NCBI GenBank assembly: GCA_003242685.1
Contig: QGVD01000025.1
Coordinates: 1-44,566, forward strand
DNA from: Pseudomonadota bacterium
GTDB taxonomy: Bacteria; Pseudomonadota; Gammaproteobacteria; Steroidobacterales; Steroidobacteraceae
Direction: 5' to 3'
DNA length: 44,566 bases
Under the pieces are notes generated by a model. It was not told the DNA's origin. It saw only the letters and a list, made by a program, of their open reading frames with translations, and did not search any database. The position numbers and the translations under genes were made by a program. This document shows, one piece after another, positions 8,637 to 16,408 of this stretch. How positions within the stretch are numbered: position 1 is the stretch's first letter; each line of letters begins with the position of its first letter.

Positions 8637-10214
8637 TCAGCGTGCGAGCCGTACCCGCCCCTGACGATCGAAATCGAGACCGAGCGCTTCGAAGACTTTC
8701 ATGGCCGTCGCACGCCCGGCGCCGAACACGCCGCCTCCCGGATGCTGGAACGGGCCGACGAGGAAGAAGCGGTCGATGCCTGGAACCGTGTACTGGCCGA
8801 GGTCCGGCGTCGGACGGTGCGCACCGGACTGATAGGTGAACGTTGCGATTCCGTGCAGGTCGCCGCGGCGGAAACTCGGCGACGTGCGCTCCATGTCCAC
8901 GGGGCTGTCGACGTGACGCTCGAGAATCACGTCGGGTACGTTCTCCACGTAGCGGGACATGTGCGCGAGCATGCGGTCCGAGTACTCGGACTTCGTTTCG
9001 TCCCAGCTCCGGCCGTCGGGTCTGCGGTAGGGCACGTAGTCCCACAGGTGCAGGATCGCCTTGCCGGGCGGCACGCGCGAGGGATCGAACTGCGACAGCG
9101 TTCCGACGCCGAGGAGCGGCGTCGGGACGAACTTCCCGTAGCGCAGCTCGTCGAAGCCGCGGCGCAGCGTTTCATAGCTCTCGGGAAGGAGCTCCACCAT
9201 CACGGCATCGACCGCGTCAGGCGTGCGGTAGCGCAGCGGCGCGTCGAGCGCGGCGTGCACGGTGATGCACGCGGCATCGGAGATCTGAGTGGCTTCCGCG
9301 GCTGCACGCACGCGCGGATCGAGTCCGTCGATCATGCTGCCGAGCAGGTGAGGGTGAATCGCACCGATCACTGCATCGCGCGCAGCGAACTGCCGGCCGT
9401 CCACGGTCTCGACGCCGACGGCGCGTCCGTTCGACACCTTGATGCGCGCGACCTCGGTGTTCGCGAGCACCTCGCCGCCGTGATCGCGGATGCAGGCGAT
9501 CAGCGCATCGGTGAGCCGCCCGCTGCCGCCGCGCGCCACACCGAAGCCGTAGGCCTCGAGGAAGCCGAGGAACACATACGCGCCGATTCCCGTCGCCTTC
9601 TCGTCGGGAGACACGAGGTTCTCGCCCGCGACGCGCGCGAAGAGCATGCGCACCCTGTCGTTCTCGAAGAGCTCGCACAGCACGTCGTGGCTGCTCATCT
9701 GCATCACGCGCCACAGCTCGCGGCCCTCGCGGCTCTGGTCGAGCATGGCGTAAGTGGCGCCGACGGGTGCGGGCGGTGAATAGAGCGTCGCGGCGATCAT
9801 CGGCAGCCAGGCGGCCGCCTGACGCGACATCCTGAGAAAGCTCACCGCGTCCTTCCTCGAGTACCGGGCGATTCCGGCCGCGGTACGTTCCGGGTCACGG
9901 TAGAGCTTGAGGGTGCTGCCGTCCTCCCATACGGCCATCATGGGCACTTCGGGGAAGATGTACTCGAGCCCGTAGCGCGACTTCAGACCCAGCTCGTCGT
10001 TCTTCAGCAGGGGATTGCCCTGGATGAAGATGTGACTCATCGAGTGCTGGTCGTGGCGGAAGCCGGGAAGGGTGAGCTCGCGAGTGACGACACCGCCGCC
10101 GAACCACGCGTTGCGCTCGAGCACCAGGACCTTCTTCCCGGCCACGGCGAGATAGGCGGCCGCGACGAGACCGTTGTGTCCGGAACCCACGGCGATGATG
10201 TCGGCGGTGGTCAT
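8637..10214 (-). CDS. FAD-dependent oxidoreductase of the phytoene desaturase/PYROXD2 type
   Basis: A 525-residue flavoprotein. It has the dinucleotide-binding motif GSGHNGLVAAAYLAVAGKKVLVLER at the N-terminus and the family C-terminus with DRFFLVGPFQHPGGGVFGAGRATAMKV. It belongs to the broad NAD(P)/FAD-dependent phytoene-desaturase-like family (COG1233). No carotenoid biosynthesis genes are nearby, so a desaturation or isomerisation step on the locus's own substrate is more likely than carotenoid synthesis. It is the first gene of the leftward operon. ATG is preceded by GGGAGTGACGCGCAG. The promoter should lie in 10215-10324, shared divergently with the lactonase-like gene, where the palindrome at 10281-10300 sits. 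Confidence 0.9.
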   Translation of the reverse strand: MTTADIIAVGSGHNGLVAAAYLAVAGKKVLVLERNAWFGGGVVTRELTLPGFRHDQHSMSHIFIQGNPLLKNDELGLKSRYGLEYIFPEVPMMAVWEDGSTLKLYRDPERTAAGIARYSRKDAVSFLRMSRQAAAWLPMIAATLYSPPAPVGATYAMLDQSREGRELWRVMQMSSHDVLCELFENDRVRMLFARVAGENLVSPDEKATGIGAYVFLGFLEAYGFGVARGGSGRLTDALIACIRDHGGEVLANTEVARIKVSNGRAVGVETVDGRQFAARDAVIGAIHPHLLGSMIDGLDPRVRAAAEATQISDAACITVHAALDAPLRYRTPDAVDAVMVELLPESYETLRRGFDELRYGKFVPTPLLGVGTLSQFDPSRVPPGKAILHLWDYVPYRRPDGRSWDETKSEYSDRMLAHMSRYVENVPDVILERHVDSPVDMERTSPSFRRGDLHGIATFTYQSGAHRPTPDLGQYTVPGIDRFFLVGPFQHPGGGVFGAGRATAMKVFEALGLDFDRQGRVRLAR

Positions 10215-10280
10215 CTGCGCGCGTCACTCCCGGAAGCCCAGGGGGTCGGCCAATCAGCATAGCGACGCCGACTCGCCGCG

Positions 10281-10300
10281 CGCCTATCTTCCGATAGGCG
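10281..10300. promoter_or_regulatory. Palindromic operator copy 1 (CGCCTATC-TTCC-GATAGGCG)
   Basis: A perfect 8-bp inverted repeat with a 4-base spacer lies in the divergent intergenic region, 25 bases before the lactonase-like start and 67 bases before the leftward operon. The inner 18 bases (10283-10300) recur identically at 13745-13762. A 20-bp dyad suits a dimeric HTH regulator, most simply the neighbouring LuxR/MalT-type protein. As RNA the minus-strand copy would form a hairpin with a GGAA tetraloop, so action at the mRNA level is an alternative. Confidence 0.6.
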
Positions 10301-10301
10301 A

Positions 10302-10322
10302 CCCTCGCGAAAGCCCTCGCGA
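10302..10322 (+). repeat. Direct repeat CCCTCGCGA x2 before the lactonase-like gene
   Basis: CCCTCGCGA occurs at 10302-10310 and again at 10314-10322, a 12-bp period, between the palindrome and the start codon. It may be a chance product of GC-rich sequence, or an accessory site for the MalT-type regulator, a class known to use repeated sites. Confidence 0.3.
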
Positions 10323-10324
10323 GC

Positions 10325-11125
10325 ATGATCCGCATGGAAGCCGTCTACGAGCTGTTCGCGATCCGTTACGGTCACCTCGAGCGGACGGCGGCCCACAACT
10401 TCATCGGCGGCGATCCGCACGACGGGCCCATGCCGCTCGACTACTACGTGTGGGTGATCCGCGGCGCCGATCGGACGTTCGTGCTCGATACCGGGTTCGA
10501 CGCGGCGACCGGCACGCGGCGCGGGCGCACCCTGGTTCGCCCGATCGCGGATGGCCTAGCGATCGCCGGAGTCGACCCGGCGAGTGTGCGCGACGTGATC
10601 GTCAGCCACATGCACTACGACCACGCGGGCAATCTCGATCTGTTCCCGCGGGCGCGCTTTCACGTGCAGGCGGACGAGATGGCGTTCTGCACGGGGCCCG
10701 CAATGTGTCACGCCGTGATGCGCGCGCCGTTCGAGGCCGCCGACGTGCAGACGATGGTAGGGAAACTCTTCGAGGGCCGCGTGGTGTTCCACGACGGTGT
10801 CTCCGAGCTCGCGCCCGGCATCACGCTGCACAAGGTGGGCGGGCACACGCGCGGCCTGCAGGTCGTGCGGGTGCACACGCGACGCGGCTGGGTCGTGCTC
10901 GCATCCGACGCCGCCCACTTCTACGCGAACTGGCAGCAGCGCCGGCCGTTTCCCATCGTCGACAGCGTGTCGCAGTACCTCGCCGCCTTCGATACGATCG
11001 AGCGGCTCGCGAGCTCACCCGCGCACGTCATTCCGGGTCACGACCCACTCGTCCTCGCGCACTATCCGGCCGCGCGCGACGGCGTCAGTGACGTAGTGCG
11101 TCTGGATCTGGATCCGATCGGCTGA
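10325..11125 (+). CDS. MBL-fold hydrolase, N-acyl-homoserine-lactonase family
   Basis: A 266-residue MBL-fold enzyme resembling the AttM/AiiA lactonase group. HMHYDH is at residues 95-100 (SHMHYDHAGNLDLFP), with the AHNF..GG..DGPMPLDYYVWVI N-terminus of that group, a GGHTRGLQVV histidine, the Asp in ASDAAH and the final His in PGHDP. Such enzymes hydrolyse gamma-lactones, including acyl-homoserine lactones. In this setting the target could equally be a lactone intermediate. No clear ribosome site precedes the ATG at 10325; the ATG at 10334 is an alternative. It is transcribed divergently from the six-gene operon with a palindromic operator between them, and its last 41 bp overlap the 3' end of the regulator gene on the other strand. 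Confidence 0.9.
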   Translation: MIRMEAVYELFAIRYGHLERTAAHNFIGGDPHDGPMPLDYYVWVIRGADRTFVLDTGFDAATGTRRGRTLVRPIADGLAIAGVDPASVRDVIVSHMHYDHAGNLDLFPRARFHVQADEMAFCTGPAMCHAVMRAPFEAADVQTMVGKLFEGRVVFHDGVSELAPGITLHKVGGHTRGLQVVRVHTRRGWVVLASDAAHFYANWQQRRPFPIVDSVSQYLAAFDTIERLASSPAHVIPGHDPLVLAHYPAARDGVSDVVRLDLDPIG

Positions 11126-13727
11126 GCAGGCCCAGGCGGCGCGCGTACTCGACGGCGAGCATGCGCCGTCGCGTGCCCACCTTGTCGAAGATGCGCTGCA
11201 GGTACCACTTCACGGAGCCCTCGGTGAGGCCGAGCTGCGCGCCGATCTCGGCGTTGAGCATGCCCGCGCCGACGAGCCGCAGAATCTCGACTTCTCTCAT
11301 GGACAGTCCGTCGACCGGAGCGGAGGGTGCGGGCGAAACCGGCTCGCCCGGCCCGGATGCGGACATTCCCGCGGCAGCCCGGACGGCGCGGCTCACTTCG
11401 GCCGCAAAACGTGACTGAAAGTCCTCGCCCGCGAGGGTGTTGAGCGGTGCGGGAAGAAGCGGAGCGATCTGCGCGGCTTCCTCGACGAAGGGCCGGATCA
11501 GACGTCCGGGCGCGCCGCCGATGAGCGCCTGATGCACCGTGCGGCGCGCGGCACGCTCGTCGCCGATCGCAGCCTGAAGCGTCGCGATGCGCACTTCCCA
11601 CCGCACGCGGTCGCGCACGGCGCCGGCCGCGCCGACTCGCGCACGCCAGCGCCGCGCGAGCGCGAGCGCTTCGACGTGGCGTCCGCGTGCAGCCGCGAGC
11701 CACGTCCAGGCCATCGCGCGCGCAGCATCCGTGCGGGTCACGCGGCCCTCCGGCATCTCCGGCGGCGCGAGGCGCTTGAGTCCGATGGTGGTGGCGAGGC
11801 CGTCCGCCGAATCGCGATCGCCGCGGCGGCAGTGCAGCTCGATGGCGGCACCGACCGCGGCGACGCGCAGCCGATGCAGTCCGCGCGCATCGGCGAAGCT
11901 GATCGCTTCGTCGAGGCGGGCGAGGGCGCCGGGCACGTCGCCCGCGTCGTGTTTGAGACGCGCGTCGGTGAGCCAGCCGGAGATGAGCTGCTCCTCGAAG
12001 CCCACTTCCGTCGCGCGAGGCAGATACCGGTCGAGGAGGGAGCGCGCACGCGCGCATTCGTTGCGCTCGAGCCAGGCTTCGGCAAGCGGCAGACCGGCCA
12101 CGGCGCCGAGCGACGAGCTCTCACCCGCAATGCTCGTCGCGAGGGCAAGCGCCCGCTCGAGCCCTTCGATCAGCGCGTCGATCTGGCCGCGAATGAGCCG
12201 TCCCGGCGCCGCAAGGCCCTCGAGGAAGACCAGCACATAGCGGCTGTCACACTGCTCGAGCTGCGCGCGGGCCAGCGACTCGAGACGCACGAGCTGTCCG
12301 AGATCGTACTGCTCGCGCTTCGCGTGCATCAGTGCGGCGTGGAGGCTGCCGCGCACGTACGGCGAAGCGTCGCCGTACCGGCGCAGGAGGCTCGTGGCCT
12401 GCTGCTCGATGAACTCGAAGTCTCCTTCGCACTGTGCCTGCGTGATCCGCCGGTGCATGAGCTGGTTCTGGAGATTGCGCAGCTCGGCGGGCGTGCAGGC
12501 GCCGTCCTGCGCGAGCTCGTCGATGCGCGCACGCGCCGTCTCCAGCAGCTCCCGCGACCGATCGAGCTGCAGCTCCGCCTGCAGGCGGAAGCTCATGGCG
12601 AGGAGGATGCGCGGATAGCGCGCCCTCAGTTCCTCGGGCAGACGGGTCGCGTACGGGATGATCGACTGCTCCAGGCCGGCGGCGTAGAAGTCTTCGCTGT
12701 GCCGGTCGAAGATGCGTGCCGCGCGTTCGAGATCGTCTGCCCGGATCGCGTGATCGAGCGCCTCGCGGAAGAATCCCTGAGCTTCGAACCACTCCGAAGC
12801 CGCGATGTTGAGGCGGCGGCTGCGTGCCGGATCCGTCTCCGCGAGCACCCGCCGGAGCTGCTCGCGCAGCAGCGGGTGGACGGTGAACCAGCGCCGCTCG
12901 CCTTCAGGCCCCGAGAGGAACAGCCCGCGCGCCTGCGCATCCCGAAGCACCAGCGCTCCATCCTGGCCGCTGCCCACGAGCGCCGAAGCGAGCGACACGC
13001 ATACGCGGTCGGGAATCGCCAGCGCGTCCAGAATCTCGCGCTGCGTGGGTACGAGCCCGGAGAGCACTTCCTCCTGCAGAAACTCGTCGACGCCGTCTTG
13101 ACCTTCCGGAGCCGCCAGCAGGCGGATCGCCGTCGGCAACCCCACACTTCGCTGATGAATCGCGTCGATCTCCGCCTCTTCGGGCTCGCGGTTCCACAGA
13201 TTCGCAAGAAAGCGGCGCGTCTCGTCGCGGTCGAACGCCAGATCGGCGCCATGGAGCTCCGCAAGCTCTCCGCGGCCCCGCAGTCGTGCAAGTCCGAGCT
13301 CGAGATGCACGCGGGAACCGACGACGACGCGCGTTCGGGCGTGCGTCGACTCGAGCAGCTCACGCAGGACGGTGAGCGCGCGGGTTCCCTGCAGCAGCTC
13401 TGCGTCGTCCAGGAACAGATATGACGGTGAGCGGCTGCGGGCCAGCCGCTCGTCGCCCGTCATCGCGCAGCGCCGGATGGAGCGCTCGATGTCCTCGGAG
13501 CTGCAGCCGCGGGCGGAGAGCCAGCGCATACCGATGCCGCGTGCGCTGAGCTGACGCGCGGCCGTGACGAGGAGCTCTGTCTTGCCGTAACCGGCCGGGG
13601 CTTCGATGAACGTGAGACGTCGGGTGAGGAGATCGGGGAGGCGGCGCTCCAGGCGCGGACGCGGGATGTGATCGGATGCGACGCCAGGCAGTGCGGCAGG
13701 CAGACGTGACGGTGCCCTCGCGGCCAT
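11085..13727 (-). CDS. LuxR-family transcriptional regulator, large ATP-binding (MalT/LAL) type
   Basis: An 880-residue regulator with the MalT architecture. The Walker A motif is EAPAGYGKT (residues 42-50), with a Walker B-like strand SYLFLDDAELL. A long helical TPR-like sensor region follows, and a C-terminal LuxR HTH occupies about 808-868 (LSMREVEILRLVGAGMLNAEIGAQLGLTEGSVKWYLQRIFDKVGTR, quoted in part). MalT-like proteins bind ATP and a small inducer, oligomerise and activate promoters; there is no acyl-homoserine-lactone-binding domain. The gene sits between the two operons it probably controls, and an identical palindrome lies in both flanking divergent regions, including just before its own ribosome site (GGGGGGAAGGGGGG). 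The 3' end overlaps the lactonase-like gene convergently by 41 bp, which could allow antisense interference. Confidence 0.93.
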   Translation of the reverse strand: MAARAPSRLPAALPGVASDHIPRPRLERRLPDLLTRRLTFIEAPAGYGKTELLVTAARQLSARGIGMRWLSARGCSSEDIERSIRRCAMTGDERLARSRSPSYLFLDDAELLQGTRALTVLRELLESTHARTRVVVGSRVHLELGLARLRGRGELAELHGADLAFDRDETRRFLANLWNREPEEAEIDAIHQRSVGLPTAIRLLAAPEGQDGVDEFLQEEVLSGLVPTQREILDALAIPDRVCVSLASALVGSGQDGALVLRDAQARGLFLSGPEGERRWFTVHPLLREQLRRVLAETDPARSRRLNIAASEWFEAQGFFREALDHAIRADDLERAARIFDRHSEDFYAAGLEQSIIPYATRLPEELRARYPRILLAMSFRLQAELQLDRSRELLETARARIDELAQDGACTPAELRNLQNQLMHRRITQAQCEGDFEFIEQQATSLLRRYGDASPYVRGSLHAALMHAKREQYDLGQLVRLESLARAQLEQCDSRYVLVFLEGLAAPGRLIRGQIDALIEGLERALALATSIAGESSSLGAVAGLPLAEAWLERNECARARSLLDRYLPRATEVGFEEQLISGWLTDARLKHDAGDVPGALARLDEAISFADARGLHRLRVAAVGAAIELHCRRGDRDSADGLATTIGLKRLAPPEMPEGRVTRTDAARAMAWTWLAAARGRHVEALALARRWRARVGAAGAVRDRVRWEVRIATLQAAIGDERAARRTVHQALIGGAPGRLIRPFVEEAAQIAPLLPAPLNTLAGEDFQSRFAAEVSRAVRAAAGMSASGPGEPVSPAPSAPVDGLSMREVEILRLVGAGMLNAEIGAQLGLTEGSVKWYLQRIFDKVGTRRRMLAVEYARRLGLLSRSDPDPDALRH

Positions 13728-13743
13728 GAGGTCCCCCCTTCCC

Positions 13744-13762
13744 CCCTATCTTCCGATAGGCG
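13744..13762. promoter_or_regulatory. Palindromic operator copy 2 (CCTATC-TTCC-GATAGG)
   Basis: The 18 bases 13745-13762 are identical, in the same orientation, to 10283-10300; arms CCTATC (13745-13750) and GATAGG (13755-13760) flank TTCC. The site lies 17 bases before the regulator's start codon and 80 bases before the rightward operon. It can serve autoregulation of the regulator and control of the beta-hydroxyacid dehydrogenase operon. Confidence 0.6.
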
Positions 13763-13842
13763 CAATTGTTGACCTCACCCGCCAAAAAAGAAAAGCCGGA
13801 TCGTCTGAACGCCCGCGACACGCCACGCGAGGAGCGAACGCA

Positions 13843-14748
13843 GTGACCGAACGCATCGGATTCGTCGGTGTGGGCCGCATGGGCTCGAACATGGTCACGC
13901 GCCTGCTCGCGGCCGGACACGCCGTGACCGTCTACGACCCGAACCCTGAAGCCGTCGCCGCAGTGACCGCAAAGGGAGCGAGCGCCGCGCGCTCGCCGGC
14001 GGAACTCGCGGCTGCCGCGCCCATCGTGATGGCAAGCGTTCCGGGTCCTGCCGAGGCGCGTGCGACCGCGCGGGCCATCGCCGGTGCAGAAGGAGTCGAG
14101 ATCTTCGTCGATCTCTCGACGTCGGGAACCGCGGCGGCCCGTGACATCGCGGCGATGCTTGCGCCGAGCGGCGTGGCGGCGATCGATGCGCCGGTCTCTG
14201 GCGGCGTCAAAGGCGCACGAGATGGAAAGCTCGCGATCATGGCGTCTGGGCCGGCCGCAGCGATCGCGCGGGTGAAGCCGTTGCTCGAGGTGCTCGGCCG
14301 CGTGTTCGTCGTCGGCGAGCAGCCGGGCCTCGGTCAGACGGTGAAGCTCGCCAACAACCTCATGTCGGCGTGCGCGCTCGCGATCACCTGTGAGGCGCTC
14401 GCCATGGGCGTCAAGGCAGGCGTCGATCCGGCCGTGATGCTCGACATCCTCAATGTCTCGTCCGGTCGCAACAGCGCCACGCAGGACAAGTTCCCGAAGC
14501 ACGTGCTCAACCGCCGGTTCGATTTCGGCTTCGCGAACGCGCTCTCGTTCAAGGACGTGCGACTGTGCCTCGACGAGGCCGAAGCGCTCGGTGTGCCGAT
14601 GGTCGTCGGCGCAGCCGTGCGGCAGATGCTGTCGATCACTCACAACATGTGCGGACCGCAGGCCGATTGCACGGAGATGGTCCGCGTCGTCGAGAGCTGG
14701 GCCGGCTGCCGGATCGGCGGCGGGCAATCCGAGGAGAAGACACGATGA
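13843..14748 (+). CDS. NAD(P)-dependent beta-hydroxyacid dehydrogenase (3-hydroxyisobutyrate dehydrogenase family)
   Basis: A 301-residue enzyme of the 3-hydroxyisobutyrate/tartronate-semialdehyde dehydrogenase family. It has the N-terminal Rossmann motif GFVGVGRMGSNM, the substrate motif DAPVSGGVKGARDGKLAIM, and the catalytic Lys in TVKLANNLMSA. It oxidises a beta-hydroxy acid to a semialdehyde, or the reverse. The GTG at 13843 was chosen because it begins TERIGFVG directly before the first beta strand and is preceded by CGAGGAG eight bases upstream; the frame runs back to 13726 but that stretch covers the operator and promoter. It is the first gene of a five-gene rightward operon; its stop overlaps the next start (ATGA). 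Confidence 0.92.
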   Translation: MTERIGFVGVGRMGSNMVTRLLAAGHAVTVYDPNPEAVAAVTAKGASAARSPAELAAAAPIVMASVPGPAEARATARAIAGAEGVEIFVDLSTSGTAAARDIAAMLAPSGVAAIDAPVSGGVKGARDGKLAIMASGPAAAIARVKPLLEVLGRVFVVGEQPGLGQTVKLANNLMSACALAITCEALAMGVKAGVDPAVMLDILNVSSGRNSATQDKFPKHVLNRRFDFGFANALSFKDVRLCLDEAEALGVPMVVGAAVRQMLSITHNMCGPQADCTEMVRVVESWAGCRIGGGQSEEKTR

Positions 14749-15134
14749 CCAAGGAACTCTTCGAGAAGGGCCTCGCCCTGCGCAAGCAGGTGCTGGGGGC
14801 CGAGTACGTCGAGCGCTCGCTGGCGGCGGCCGATGACTTCAGCCGGCCGATGCAGGAGCTCTCGACCGAGTACTGCTGGGGCTACGTGTGGACGCGTCCG
14901 GGACTGTCACTGCGTGACCGGAGCCTCATCAACCTCGCGATGATCAGCGCGCTCAACCGGCCCCACGAGCTCAAGCTCCACGTGAAGGCGGCGCTGCGCA
15001 ATGGGCTCACACGCGAGGAGATCCGCGAGGTGTTCCTCCAGGTCGCCGTCTACTGCGGCGTACCGGCGGGCATCGACAGCGTACGCATTGCCAGCGAAGC
15101 CTTCGCGGAAGTCGATCAGGCGAAACAGGGGTGA
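14745..15134 (+). CDS. Carboxymuconolactone decarboxylase (CMD) family protein
   Basis: A 129-residue single-domain CMD protein resembling PcaC. The core reads SLRDRSLINLAMISALNRPHELKLHVKAALRNGLT followed by EEIREVFLQVAVYCGVPAGI, the helical bundle with the conserved Glu and His of the family. PcaC decarboxylates 4-carboxymuconolactone in the beta-ketoadipate pathway, but no other pca gene is present here, so the actual reaction may differ. It lacks the CxxC of AhpD-type peroxidase relatives. The ATG overlaps the preceding stop by four bases (ATGA), and its own stop overlaps the next start (GTGA), which shows translational coupling. Confidence 0.9.
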   Translation: MTKELFEKGLALRKQVLGAEYVERSLAAADDFSRPMQELSTEYCWGYVWTRPGLSLRDRSLINLAMISALNRPHELKLHVKAALRNGLTREEIREVFLQVAVYCGVPAGIDSVRIASEAFAEVDQAKQG

Positions 15135-15553
15135 CCGCCATGGTGAAAGCCTCGACGCCTCAGGAACAGGTCGTCCTCGAGTTCTTCGCGACGCTGAACA
15201 CGGGGGATCTCGAGGCGATCCGCGCCGCGCTCCATCCGGAGGCAACGTGGGTGCCGATGGTGGAAGGCGTGCCGGGCGCCGGCGCGCACGGTCCGCGCGA
15301 CAGGATCGTCGACGAGTTCCTCGCACCGGTGCGCGGGCTGTTCGTGCCCGGCGATCCGAAGAACGTCGTCGATCGCATCGCCTCCTCGGGCGATCTCGTC
15401 ATGTGCGAGACGCGGGGATCGGGCACGCTGCGCGACGGGCGCACGTATTCCAACCGCTACGCCTGGAGCATCGACGTGCGGGACGGGAAGGTCTTCACGA
15501 TCCGCGAGTACATGGACAGCCTCTACGTGGCAAAGCTGTTCGGCATGGTGTAG
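15131..15553 (+). CDS. SnoaL-like / limonene-epoxide-hydrolase-like protein
   Basis: A 140-residue cystatin-like (NTF2-fold) protein. It begins QEQVVLEFFATLNTGDLEAIRAALHPEATWVPM, the characteristic helix-strand start of the SnoaL/limonene epoxide hydrolase group, and has late strands with SNRYAWSIDVRDGKVFTIREYMD. Members act as small cyclases, epoxide hydrolases or isomerases. The start GTG at 15131 overlaps the CMD stop; an ATG at 15140 is possible. An epoxide hydrolase role would fit an oxidative pathway with a P450, but this is inference. Confidence 0.85.
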   Translation: MTAMVKASTPQEQVVLEFFATLNTGDLEAIRAALHPEATWVPMVEGVPGAGAHGPRDRIVDEFLAPVRGLFVPGDPKNVVDRIASSGDLVMCETRGSGTLRDGRTYSNRYAWSIDVRDGKVFTIREYMDSLYVAKLFGMV

Positions 15554-15579
15554 TGCCGCTGAAAGGGAAGGGAGGTCCG

Positions 15580-16377
15580 ATGGCGACGCAGACGAACCGG
15601 GATTTCGAAGGCAGGGCGATCATCGTCACGGGCGCGGCGGGCAGCATCGGTCATGCGACGGCCTGCGTGCTCGCGGAGAGAGGGGCAGACATCCTGCTGG
15701 TCGACATCGACGGGGAGGGTCTCGAGGCGCGCCGTGCAGCCGTAGCCGCGTATGGCACACGCGTCGAGACGTTTCGTGCGGACGTCAGCCGCTCGGAGGA
15801 AGTGAAAGCCTATGTCGCGGCCGCGCAGCGAGCCTTCGGTCGCATCGACGGCCTCTTCAACAATGCGGGCCGCGAGGGCAAGGTCGCTTCCGTCGAGGAA
15901 TACGACGAGGCGGAATTCGATCGCATCATCGCGAACAATCTGCGCAGCATCTTCCTCGGCATGCGCCACGTCATTCCCGTGATGCTCGCGCAGGGCGGGG
16001 GTGCGATCGTCAACACGGGCTCCATCGCGAGCGAGCGGGGCCTCGCCGGTGCATGCGCCTACAACGCATCCAAGCACGGCGTGATCGGACTCACGCGCAC
16101 CGCCGCGGCGGACGTCGGTCCACGCGGAGTGCGGGTGAATGCGGTGATGCCGGGCGTCATCGACACGCCGCTGCTCGAGAAGATGCTGGGTACGCTGTTC
16201 AACGGCGACATCGAGCTCGGCAAGCGAACGCTCGGCAAGGTGGCGCCGCAGGAGCGCATCGGTCAGCCGCGCGAGATCGGCGAGGTCGTGGCTTTCCTGC
16301 TCTCGCCCGCGGCAAGCTTCGTCAATGGCGCCGCGTGGGCGGTAGACGGCGGCGCGCTGTGTACCATCCGTCACTGA
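15580..16377 (+). CDS. Short-chain dehydrogenase/reductase (SDR)
   Basis: A 265-residue classical SDR with TGAAGSIG near the N-terminus, DID after the second strand (NAD preference), NNAG, the catalytic Ser in NTGSIAS, and YNASK (Tyr and Lys). The C-terminus AVDGGALCTIRH is typical of the family. ATG at 15580 follows GGGAAGGGAGG at ideal spacing; the frame is open further upstream but that sequence overlaps two other genes. It lies 26 bp after the SnoaL-like gene in the same operon. It should interconvert an alcohol and a ketone of the pathway. Confidence 0.92.
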   Translation: MATQTNRDFEGRAIIVTGAAGSIGHATACVLAERGADILLVDIDGEGLEARRAAVAAYGTRVETFRADVSRSEEVKAYVAAAQRAFGRIDGLFNNAGREGKVASVEEYDEAEFDRIIANNLRSIFLGMRHVIPVMLAQGGGAIVNTGSIASERGLAGACAYNASKHGVIGLTRTAAADVGPRGVRVNAVMPGVIDTPLLEKMLGTLFNGDIELGKRTLGKVAPQERIGQPREIGEVVAFLLSPAASFVNGAAWAVDGGALCTIRH

Positions 16378-16408
16378 GCATTCGAACGAGAACGACAGCG
16401 ACCGGGCG

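Noticed and set aside
6846..9779. A 977-codon open frame on the plus strand
   Set aside because: It runs antisense through the MBL, GMC and FAD oxidoreductase genes, has Arg/Ala/His-rich low-complexity composition typical of GC-rich shadow frames, and shows no domain.
8637..10214. The phytoene-desaturase-type gene as carotenoid biosynthesis
   Set aside because: No crtB, crtE or crtY-like gene is nearby; operon partners are catabolic.
11085..13727. The LuxR-family protein as an acyl-homoserine-lactone receptor paired with the lactonase-like enzyme
   Set aside because: The protein has the MalT-type ATPase and helical sensor architecture, not the autoinducer-binding domain, and no LuxI-type synthase is present.
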